11,658 nucleotides of DNA from Bacteroidota bacterium. Its GTDB lineage: Bacteria > Bacteroidota > Bacteroidia > Bacteroidales > Prolixibacteraceae. The notes beneath the pieces were generated by a model. The model made no database searches. It saw only the letters and a list, made by a program, of their open reading frames with translations, and was not told where the DNA came from. A program made the translations under genes and the position numbers. Where the stretch lies: assembly GCA_030691295.1 (NCBI GenBank), contig JAUYEQ010000278.1:1-11658 (forward strand), read 5' to 3'. Shown here one piece after another: positions 1 through 8,245 of this stretch; position 1 is the stretch's first letter; every line of letters begins with the position of its first letter.

Positions 1-240
1 CGACGAGAAAAAATGAGTTACCAAATCCGGGACAATCACACCAATCATGCGCGTTTCCTGCCTCAGCAAGCCCATGGCAAGCGGATTGGGCGTGTAGTTT
101 CTGGCGCGTGCCAATTCCTGAACCTTTCGGGTCATTTCACAACTAATATCCGGATGGTTTTTCAACGCCCTCGAAACGGTTGAAATGGAAACGTTCAATT
201 CGGTTGCCAGGTCTTTTAATGAAACATGCCTTTTGGCCAT
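1..240 (-). CDS. LacI-family transcriptional regulator, N-terminal part (cut by window edge)
   Basis: The reverse strand reads as 80 open codons from an ATG at 240-238 and runs off the left edge, so only the N-terminus is present. Residues about 6-30 form the LacI helix-turn-helix (VSLKDLATELNVSISTVSRAL), followed by the helix 3 and hinge region ending in NPLAMGL near residues 52-58, then the start of the sugar-binding core (MIGVIVPDL, residues 65-73). The hinge usually reads NPLAR-x-L; here Met56 replaces the Arg, while the minor-groove Leu58 is kept. Family knowledge: such proteins bind palindromic operators and release DNA, or bind it, when a sugar ligand occupies the core domain. It is divergent from fucP with a 305-bp shared upstream region, so I infer that it controls the fucose genes and probably itself. 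The ligand cannot be read from this part. Confidence 0.93.
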   Translation of the reverse strand, partial: MAKRHVSLKDLATELNVSISTVSRALKNHPDISCEMTRKVQELARARNYTPNPLAMGLLRQETRMIGVIVPDLVTHFFSS

Positions 241-273
241 AAATTCGGGTTATTAAAACAATGGCTGAAATTA

Positions 274-281
274 CAAATCTA
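274..281 (-). promoter_or_regulatory. Candidate -7 promoter element of the LacI-family gene
   Basis: On the minus strand this reads TAGATTTG, a full match to the Bacteroidota -7 consensus TAnnTTTG, 33 bp upstream of the regulator's ATG. No clear TTTG -33 element lies 19-21 bp further upstream, where the inverted repeat at 294-357 begins. Transcription would start near 267-265. Confidence 0.45.
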
Positions 282-293
282 AATGATTTTTAC

Positions 294-357
294 TCACCAC
301 AGATTTCACAGATTAACACGGATTTTAATCTGTGAAAATTTGAGTAATCTGTGGTGA
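294..357. repeat. Nested inverted repeat built from CACAGATT units
   Basis: The outer arms tcaccacagatt (294-305) and aatctgtggtga (346-357) are perfect 12-bp complements. Immediately inside, tcacagatt (306-314) pairs perfectly with aatctgtga (327-335). A third, degenerate unit, cacggatt (317-324), lies in the middle, and 10 nt (336-345) are unpaired on the right side. Each arm is thus a short tandem of an approximately 9-12 bp CACAGATT unit. From memory, repeats of this type are scattered between genes in many Bacteroidota; I could not confirm copy number. It sits in the divergent lacI-type/fucP intergenic region, just upstream of the regulator's predicted promoter. Confidence 0.75.
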
Positions 358-448
358 ATTTTTGATTCTAAAATCATCAGTGTTACACATTCTAAAATGT
401 GCTTAGTCACACCCTCAAAAAAATGTTCCTCAACACATTTCTTAAAGT

Positions 449-460
449 GCAAAGCTTTGC
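449..460. promoter_or_regulatory. Perfect palindrome GCAAAGCTTTGC, candidate LacI-family operator
   Basis: This is a 12-bp perfect palindrome, 23 bp upstream of the candidate fucP -33 element and in the region shared with the divergent LacI-family gene. Its half-site resembles the core of the PurR-type operator (GCAAACGTTTGC), but the centre is GC instead of the CG step into which LacI-family hinge leucines usually insert. Position and symmetry support an operator; the central step argues for caution. Confidence 0.35.
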
Positions 461-483
461 GAAGTGTCCTTTTCTAAATTGAA

Positions 484-515
484 TTTGGCAATTCGGATTA
501 GTTTAATGATTTTTG
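484..515 (+). promoter_or_regulatory. Candidate fucP promoter (TTTG, 20 bp, GATTTTTG)
   Basis: TTTG at 484-487 is followed after 20 bp by GATTTTTG at 508-515, one mismatch from the Bacteroidota -7 consensus TAnnTTTG; the usual spacing between the two elements is about 19-21 bp. Transcription would begin around 520-524, giving a leader of roughly 22-26 nt before the GTG start at 546. Confidence 0.4.
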
Positions 516-545
516 AATCAGTAAATAAACTAAACGATCTGAATT

Positions 546-1841
546 GTGAATACTAAATCCAAAGCTAAAGTTGTTTCAAGGGAATTGCTGGTTCCTTTTA
601 TCCTGATTACCAGTTTGTTTTCTCTTTGGGGATTTGCAAACGACATTACCAATCCGATGGTAGCCGCGTTTAAAACCGTCATGGAGATTTCGAATGCAAA
701 AGCCGCTATGATACAGTTTGCATTTTACGGCGGATATGCCACAATGGCCATTCCGGCTGCCTTGTATGTAAAAAGGTACAGTTATAAAAAAGGCATCATG
801 GTCGGATTGGGATTGTATGCCCTGGGAGCGCTCTTGTTCTACCCCGCCGCAAAGTATGAAGTTTTTGAATTCTTCCTTTTGTCGCTGTACATTTTAACTT
901 TCGGACTGGCATTTCTGGAAACTACCGCCAATCCATACATTCTGTCGATGGGCGATGAAGAAACCGCTACCAGAAGACTGAACCTGGCCCAGTCGTTTAA
1001 TCCGATGGGCTCGTTACTTGGTATGTTTGTGGCTTCAAATTTTATCCTGACTTCGCTTCAATCGGATATAAGAAATGAGGCCGGAGACCTGATTTTCACA
1101 ACGCTGAGCGCAGCCGAAAAAGCAGCCATCCGCACACACGATCTGGCTGTGATCCGTGATCCGTATATTATGCTTGGGTTTGTGGTGATCGCCATGCTTC
1201 TGGTCATTTTCTTTTTCAAGATGCCCAAACGCAAAGATCCCGACCATACCATTCATGCAATGGATACTTTCAGAAGACTGATTGCCAACGTAAAATACCG
1301 CGAAGGTGTAATCGCGCAGGTTTTTTATGTGGCTGCTCAAATTATGTGCTGGACATTCATTATCCAGTATGCCGAAAACTTAGGAATCAATAAAGCTACC
1401 GCGCAGAACTACAACATTGTTGCGATGGCAATTTTCCTGTCGAGCAGGTTTATCAGCACCATGCTGATGAAATACCTGAATTCGAGATTGCTTTTAACAG
1501 CATTTGCAATCGGCGGTTTTGTGCTGACACTAGGCGTGATCCTGATTGAGGGAATGGCCGGTTTGTATTGCCTGATTGGCGTTTCAGCGTTTATGTCGCT
1601 CATGTTTCCAACCATTTACGGAATTGCGCTTGAAGGACTTGGCGAAGATGCTACCCTCGGGGCTGCCGGTTTGGTAATGGCCATTGTTGGAGGCGCATTA
1701 ATGCCGCCACTGCAAGGAGCAATCATCGATCTGGGAACTGTTGCCGGATTGCCTGCAGTAAACTTCTCCTTCATTTTACCGCTCATCTGTTTTGTGGTAA
1801 TTGCCATTTATGGATATCGGACATTGAAAGTGCATTTGTAG
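546..1841 (+). CDS. fucP: L-fucose:H+ symporter (FucP-type MFS permease)
   Basis: A 431-residue inner-membrane protein of the major facilitator superfamily, close to the 438 residues of E. coli FucP, with about 12 hydrophobic segments. Recognisable FucP stretches are SLFSLWGFAND (residues 23-33), FYGGYATMAIPAALYVKRYSYKKG (60-83), LYALGALLFYPAA (90-102) and GLAFLETTANPYI (120-132), the last carrying Glu125, which lines up with the proton-coupling Glu135 of E. coli FucP. The start is GTG: an in-frame TGA at 540-542 lies just upstream and no ATG is available before residue 38, inside the first membrane region. The role is import of L-fucose with protons. The divergent regulator and the downstream fucose-oxidising genes support the substrate. 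Related FHS transporters carry other sugars, so fucose rests on similarity plus context. Oddity: Asn36 aligns with E. coli Asp46. Confidence 0.92.
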   Translation: MNTKSKAKVVSRELLVPFILITSLFSLWGFANDITNPMVAAFKTVMEISNAKAAMIQFAFYGGYATMAIPAALYVKRYSYKKGIMVGLGLYALGALLFYPAAKYEVFEFFLLSLYILTFGLAFLETTANPYILSMGDEETATRRLNLAQSFNPMGSLLGMFVASNFILTSLQSDIRNEAGDLIFTTLSAAEKAAIRTHDLAVIRDPYIMLGFVVIAMLLVIFFFKMPKRKDPDHTIHAMDTFRRLIANVKYREGVIAQVFYVAAQIMCWTFIIQYAENLGINKATAQNYNIVAMAIFLSSRFISTMLMKYLNSRLLLTAFAIGGFVLTLGVILIEGMAGLYCLIGVSAFMSLMFPTIYGIALEGLGEDATLGAAGLVMAIVGGALMPPLQGAIIDLGTVAGLPAVNFSFILPLICFVVIAIYGYRTLKVHL

Positions 1842-1886
1842 TAATTAGAATCAAATAATATCGCTTTTGAATTTGTGATTATATCC

Positions 1887-1973
1887 CAACTCACCCCCAG
1901 ATCCGCTTGCGGACGTCCCCCTCTCTTTAAAAAAGAGAGGGGGAAAGCATCGCAGATGCGAGGGGGTGAGTTG
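1887..1973. repeat. Intergenic cruciform-like repeat with three inner hairpins
   Basis: Outer arms caactcaccccc (1887-1898) and gggggtgagttg (1962-1973) are perfect 12-bp complements. Between them lie three separate hairpins: tccgc/gcgga (1902-1906, 1909-1913), a perfect 13-bp stem tccccctctcttt/aaagagaggggga (1916-1928, 1932-1944) with a 3-nt loop, and gcatc/gatgc (1947-1951, 1955-1959). The whole 87-nt unit could fold into a four-way, cloverleaf-like structure. It lies between fucP and the mutarotase gene, where it could dampen or terminate transcription or protect the RNA. From memory, similar CTCACCCCC-bounded repeats occur widely in Bacteroidota intergenic DNA. It is not a tRNA: no D-loop, T-loop or acceptor features. 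Confidence 0.8.
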
Positions 1974-2020
1974 TGTTCCATAAATACAACTACTTAAAGT
2001 TCATTTATAAACCCCAGATT

Positions 2021-2374
2021 ATGCCAACCGAAACAAAACGTTACTGCAAAACCCTTTCGCTGAAAGACGACTCTCAACTTATCGAAGATTACAAAAAAGT
2101 ACATGCTCCCGGAGCTGCCTGGCCCGAAATCACACAGGGAATGCGCGAAGTGGGAATCATCGACATGGAAATTTATCTGCTCGGCACACGGCTGTTTATG
2201 ATTATGGACACGGTTCCCGATTTCGATCACGACCGTGCCATGGACCAACTGGCTGGGAAACCGCGGCAAAGCGAATGGGAAGCCTACGTTTCAAGGTTTC
2301 AGCAAACTTCGGCTGAAGCAACTGCCGACGAAAAATGGCAATTGATGGAGCGCATTTACAAAATGGACAAATAA
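2021..2374 (+). CDS. L-rhamnose/L-fucose mutarotase, RhaM family
   Basis: A 117-residue cytoplasmic protein of the RhaM/DUF718 family (about 105-115 residues is normal), which interconverts the alpha and beta anomers of deoxy-sugars. Visible family features are the basic strand KRYCKTLSL, the segment YKKVHAPGAAWPEI (residues 24-37) with the conserved His28, the strand IDMEIYLLGTRLFMIMD (47-63), the WEAYV motif (86-90) and the C-terminal LMERIYKMDK. I chose ATG 2021: the frame stays open to a GTG at 1973, but those 16 extra codons begin at the end of the intergenic repeat and have no family counterpart. It ends 2 nt before the aldo/keto reductase gene and leads the catabolic cluster. RhaM itself acts on L-rhamnose; here the context points to L-fucose, supplying the anomer used by the dehydrogenase. 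This is unrelated in fold to FucU. Confidence 0.88.
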   Translation: MPTETKRYCKTLSLKDDSQLIEDYKKVHAPGAAWPEITQGMREVGIIDMEIYLLGTRLFMIMDTVPDFDHDRAMDQLAGKPRQSEWEAYVSRFQQTSAEATADEKWQLMERIYKMDK

Positions 2375-2376
2375 AG

Positions 2377-3432
2377 ATGAACAATACAAAACTATCGTTA
2401 AAACCGTTTGGGAAAACCGGACTTACCGTTCCGTCAATCATCTACGGAACGAGTTTCATGGGCAACCTTTATCAGGAATTACCCGAAGAGGTGAAACTGC
2501 AAATCATGCAGCAATGGTTCGAGGTTTCGGAATCGACCCCGATGATTGATTGCGCCGGAAAATACGGTGCAGGACTGGCGCTGGAAGTAATTGGCGCCGG
2601 ACTGAAAAAGCTTGGCGTTGACAAAGACGACATCATCATCAGCAATAAACTGGGTTGGTACCGAATTCCACTGACCACCGGCGAACCCACTTTTGAACCC
2701 GGTGCGTGGGTCAACCTGAAATACGATGCCATTCAAAAAATAAGTTACTCCGGAATACTCGAATGCTGGAATCAGGGCTGCGAGTTGCTGGGCGGATATT
2801 ACAAACCACAGGTAGTTTCGGTGCACGATCCCGACGAATATTTGTTCGCTGCCACCGACGCCACCGACCGTACCAAAAGGGTAACCGATATTCTGGAAGC
2901 CTACAAAGCGCTCTTCGAACTGAAAGAAAAAGGCGAAGTGAAAGCCGTTGGCATCGGCGCAAAAGACTGGCTGACGATTAAAGAATTGTACGATCATGTT
3001 AAATTCGACTGGGTGATGTTTGCCAACAAACTAACCATTTACCACCATCCGCCTGAAATCATCGAATTCGTTGAGCGGATCAATGCCGATGGTGTGGGCA
3101 TTATCAACTCAGCCATTTTCAATGCCGGTTTTCTCACCGGAGGCGAGTTTTTCGATTACCGGAAAATTGATCCAACTTCGGCTGAAGACCATAAATTACT
3201 GGCGTGGCGCGAAACTTTCTTTGCCGTCTGCAAAAAATACAATGTTTCGCCCGGCGATGCCTGCCTGAAGTTTGCACTTGCAATGCCACAGGTAAACGCA
3301 GTGGCGCTCAACCCGAGCAAACCTGAACGCATCCGCCGCAATGTGGATGTACTGGCAGCCGGTTTACCTTCCGGATTCTGGGAAGAACTGAAGGATCAGA
3401 AAATTATAGGCGAACACTTTAAATACCTCTGA
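2377..3432 (+). CDS. Aldo/keto reductase, probable L-fucose dehydrogenase (L-fucose to L-fuconolactone)
   Basis: A 351-residue cytoplasmic AKR-superfamily barrel. The catalytic tetrad is visible: Asp58 (MIDCA), Tyr63 (GKYGAGLALE), Lys91 (ISNKLGW) and His150 (VSVHDPDEY). The group resembles D-threo-aldose 1-dehydrogenase/L-fucose dehydrogenase (EC 1.1.1.122), which oxidises C1 of L-fucose with NAD(P)+ to the 1,5-lactone. I chose the ATG at 2377, 2 nt after the mutarotase stop. An in-frame ATG at 2335 would overlap that gene by 40 nt and adds 14 residues that look like out-of-frame mutarotase sequence. The lactonase gene starts 1 nt after its stop, so the three are almost certainly translated from one mRNA. 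Substrate assignment is by family plus neighbours; L-galactose or D-arabinose oxidation is possible too, as these enzymes are often promiscuous. Confidence 0.87.
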   Translation: MNNTKLSLKPFGKTGLTVPSIIYGTSFMGNLYQELPEEVKLQIMQQWFEVSESTPMIDCAGKYGAGLALEVIGAGLKKLGVDKDDIIISNKLGWYRIPLTTGEPTFEPGAWVNLKYDAIQKISYSGILECWNQGCELLGGYYKPQVVSVHDPDEYLFAATDATDRTKRVTDILEAYKALFELKEKGEVKAVGIGAKDWLTIKELYDHVKFDWVMFANKLTIYHHPPEIIEFVERINADGVGIINSAIFNAGFLTGGEFFDYRKIDPTSAEDHKLLAWRETFFAVCKKYNVSPGDACLKFALAMPQVNAVALNPSKPERIRRNVDVLAAGLPSGFWEELKDQKIIGEHFKYL

Positions 3433-3433
3433 A

Positions 3434-4263
3434 ATGATCGTTGATTCACATCATCATTACTGGCAGTACAATCCGGTGGAATACGACTGGATTAATGATT
3501 CGATGAAAGTTATCCGTACCGATTTTCTTCCTGAAAAGCTGGAACAAACCATCGCAGAAGCAGGAATCGACGGGGTTATTTCAGTTCATGCGCGACAATC
3601 GGTCGAAGAAACCGACTGGCTGATCGGCATGGCTCATCAGAATAAATTCATGAAAGGCGTGGTTGGCTGGCTGCCTTTAATTCAGAACAATATTGAAACT
3701 TATCTGGAAAAATATTCAGGCGAAAATATTCTGAAAGGACTGCGACACGTGGTTCAGGGCGAAACCGATCCTGAATTTATCCTCCGGAAAGATTTTAACA
3801 GTGGCATTTCGTTGCTGAAAAAATATTCGCTTGTTTACGACATCCTGATTTTCGAACGGCAGTTGCCCAACACGATCCGGTTTGTCGATCAGCATCCCGA
3901 TCAGATTTTTGTGCTCGACCACATTGCCAAACCGTTGATTGGCCGAAACGAATTGTCGCCGTGGAAAGTGAACATTCAGGAACTGGCAAAGCGTGAAAAC
4001 GTGAGTTGCAAAATTTCAGGAATGGTAACCGAAGCCGATTTTAATTGCTGGACACCAGAACAACTTCAGCCATACTTTGATGTAGTGCTGGAAGCTTTTG
4101 GCTCCGACCGTTTGCTTTTTGGCTCCGACTGGCCGGTTTGCCTGGTTGCCACTTCCTATAAAAACTGGGCCGATCTGGTCAGGGAAACCATCTCAACCTT
4201 TTCAGAAACAGAACAGACAAAAATAATGGGCGAAAACGCCGTGAAGATTTATAATTTACAACC

Positions 4264-4267
<4 letters not shown>
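3434..4267 (+). CDS. Amidohydrolase, probable L-fucono-1,5-lactonase (COG3618)
   Basis: A 277-residue cytoplasmic metal-dependent hydrolase of the amidohydrolase superfamily. It starts with the metal-binding DSHHHYW (residues 4-10) and keeps the other family landmarks: GLRHVVQ with His104, VLDHIAKP with Asp162, His163 and Lys166, and the C-terminal LLFGSDWPV with Asp232 and Trp233. Members of COG3618 include L-fucono-1,5-lactonase, L-rhamnono-lactonase and 2-pyrone-4,6-dicarboxylate hydrolase; the FGSDWPV ending and the preceding AKR gene favour sugar-lactone hydrolysis giving L-fuconate. It begins 1 nt after the AKR stop, and its own TGA overlaps the next gene's ATG in an ATGA arrangement, implying coupled translation with the MDR dehydrogenase. 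Confidence 0.87.
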
Positions 4268-5280
<1,013 letters not shown>

Positions 5281-5317
5281 AACTCAGTTCAAAGAAACAC
5301 AGAGAAAGTTTAAACAA

Positions 5318-5325
5318 TAACTTTG
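5318..5325 (+). promoter_or_regulatory. Candidate internal -7 promoter element before the guanylyltransferase gene
   Basis: TAACTTTG matches TAnnTTTG exactly and lies 26 bp before the ATG at 5352. No TTTG is found at -33 spacing. The same region holds a weak inverted repeat (cagaga 5300-5305 with tctctg 5327-5332). The 71-nt gap is the largest one downstream of the mutarotase start within the cluster, so a second transcription start here, giving separate or added expression of the last two genes, is reasonable but not proven. Confidence 0.4.
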
Positions 5326-5351
5326 GTCTCTGAACATTAAACTATTTCGAA

Positions 5352-6431
5352 ATGAGCAAAAATTATTGTCTTATAATGGCCGGAGGATCCGGAACACGTT
5401 TCTGGCCACGCAGCCGGGTTGCAAAACCGAAACAATATCTCAGCCTTTTTGGCGATCAATCGCTTATTCAGGAGTCGGTACAGCGGTTCGCGAATTTCAT
5501 TCCTGAAGATTGCATTTACGTTGTTTCAGCGAAAAGTCAAAAGGAAGTGCTGGAATCGCAAACCACCAATTTACCCAAACAGAACATGATTTATGAGCCT
5601 GTCGGTAAAAATACACTTCCTGCTATTGGTCTGGCAGCATTGTTTATTGCTGAAAAAGATCCTGAAGGAATCCTGATTGTTTCGCCTTCCGATCATCTTA
5701 TTCAGAATGACGAACTTTTCAGACAAACCATTGAATCGGCAGTTTTGATTGCAGATAAAAAAGATGGAATTGTAACCATCGGAATCACACCTAAATTTCC
5801 GGCTACCGGCTACGGATATGTGCAAACTGCCGGCGAAATTCAAATTGGGCAGGCCATTAAATCTTTCGCGGTAAACAAGTTTGTTGAAAAACCCAACGTG
5901 GAAGTCGCCACCGGATACCTGAAAGATGGCGGATTCTTCTGGAACAGCGGTATCTTCATTTTCAAAGTTTCGGTTTTTCTTGAATCAGTTCAGCAATATG
6001 CTCCTGAATTGTATGCCGATTTGATACGAATCAGGGAACACATCGGCGCCGATACATACGAAGAAGCGGTTGATCGGATTTACAACGAAGTCAAATCCAT
6101 TTCAATCGACTACGGAATTCTGGAAAAAGCATCGAATGTATTTCTGGTTCAGGGCGACTTTGTATGGAACGATTTGGGAAGCTGGGAAGAAGTTTACAAA
6201 TACGACAAAAAAGATGAAAATCAGAATGCCCAGGTTGGAGAAGTCGTATTTCTCGATAGCAAAAATTCTTATGTATATGCGCCAAACAGCCTGGTTGCCG
6301 TGGTTGGACTCGACGATGTAATTGTTGTTCAGGAAGGTGATACAATTCTGGTTTGCAAACGCGACCGCGCAGAAGACATTAAAGCAGTAGTGGGCGAAAT
6401 CTCGAAACGAAAATTGGATCAATATCTTTAA
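5352..6431 (+). CDS. manC: Mannose-1-phosphate guanylyltransferase (GDP-mannose pyrophosphorylase)
   Basis: A 359-residue cytoplasmic nucleotidyltransferase. The N-terminal pyrophosphorylase signature GGSGTRFWPRSR...PKQ (residues 11-28) is intact, with PSDH at 112-115, FVEKP at 177-181 and WNSGIF at 197-202, all typical of GTP:mannose-1-phosphate guanylyltransferases. The length fits the short form without the C-terminal phosphomannose isomerase domain of long bifunctional AlgA/ManC proteins. It makes GDP-mannose, the donor for mannosylation and the precursor of GDP-L-fucose. Its position is odd: it sits between fucose-catabolic genes and a fucosidase, 10 nt before the latter, though it is biosynthetic. 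It may simply be carried in the operon, or it may link fucose supply to surface glycan synthesis. Transfer of other hexose-1-phosphates (for example L-fucose-1-phosphate) cannot be excluded from sequence but is not suggested by any motif. Confidence 0.9.
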   Translation: MSKNYCLIMAGGSGTRFWPRSRVAKPKQYLSLFGDQSLIQESVQRFANFIPEDCIYVVSAKSQKEVLESQTTNLPKQNMIYEPVGKNTLPAIGLAALFIAEKDPEGILIVSPSDHLIQNDELFRQTIESAVLIADKKDGIVTIGITPKFPATGYGYVQTAGEIQIGQAIKSFAVNKFVEKPNVEVATGYLKDGGFFWNSGIFIFKVSVFLESVQQYAPELYADLIRIREHIGADTYEEAVDRIYNEVKSISIDYGILEKASNVFLVQGDFVWNDLGSWEEVYKYDKKDENQNAQVGEVVFLDSKNSYVYAPNSLVAVVGLDDVIVVQEGDTILVCKRDRAEDIKAVVGEISKRKLDQYL

Positions 6432-6441
6432 TACCATCCCA

Positions 6442-7998
<1,557 letters not shown>

Positions 7999-8023
7999 TT
8001 GCAAACGAACTAAAACCCAAAAC

Positions 8024-8063
8024 AATCCGGAGAAATCAATGTATTTCTCCGGATTTTCTGTTT
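8024..8063 (+). terminator. Intrinsic terminator of the fucose operon
   Basis: A perfect 13-bp stem, aatccggagaaat (8024-8036) with atttctccggatt (8043-8055), around a 6-nt loop, followed by a T-rich tract (ttctgttt). It lies 26 nt after the fucosidase stop. The AT-rich outer stem base could also serve the opposite strand, but no gene converges on it. Confidence 0.85.
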
Positions 8064-8183
8064 ACGGCTATTTGTGGGCGTTTGAAATACTGACGAAAGT
8101 CAACCAATGTTGTTAAACATTCATTCGCACTGCTTTATCTCACACACTGTCAGTCACATAAATATTTATTAGTTTTTACTGAA

Positions 8184-8196
8184 TCGGAATATCCGA
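8184..8196. promoter_or_regulatory. Short dyad at the -33 position of the gdh promoter
   Basis: TCGGA and TCCGA arms (8184-8188, 8192-8196) surround a 3-nt spacer, 13 bp before the -7 element at 8210-8217. The dyad occupies the place where a -33 box would be expected, and no TTTG is present there, so binding of a regulator is a reasonable guess. Small dyads occur by chance. The rest of the 182-nt gap 8064-8245 shows nothing I recognise besides this dyad and the -7 element. Confidence 0.25.
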
Positions 8197-8209
8197 CACG
8201 TGAATGTCA

Positions 8210-8217
8210 TAACTTTG
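8210..8217 (+). promoter_or_regulatory. Candidate -7 promoter element of the glutamate dehydrogenase gene
   Basis: TAACTTTG is an exact match to TAnnTTTG, 28 bp before the ATG at 8246. It is the same octamer as the one before manC. The gene follows a terminator and so needs its own promoter. Confidence 0.55.
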
Positions 8218-8245
8218 GCTATTATTATTAAAAATTAAAGCACTT

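Noticed and set aside
386..401. Small hairpin cacatt-ctaa-aatgtg in the divergent region as a terminator
   Set aside because: The stem is only 6 bp, AT-rich, and has no T-tract; likely chance in AT-rich DNA.
1887..1973. Cloverleaf-like fold considered as a tRNA or tRNA-like gene
   Set aside because: No T-loop (GTTC-type), no D-loop bases, and the outer stem is 12 bp rather than 7; the sequence fits an intergenic palindromic repeat.
1973..2020. Longer mutarotase starting at GTG 1973
   Set aside because: The added 16 residues begin on the last base of the inverted repeat and do not look like the family N-terminus; ATG 2021 gives the usual length.
2479..2997. Long minus-strand open frame (172 codons) opposite the aldo/keto reductase gene
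   Set aside because: It lies wholly inside a clear AKR gene with an intact catalytic tetrad; the reverse frame shows no recognisable domain and is a coding shadow.
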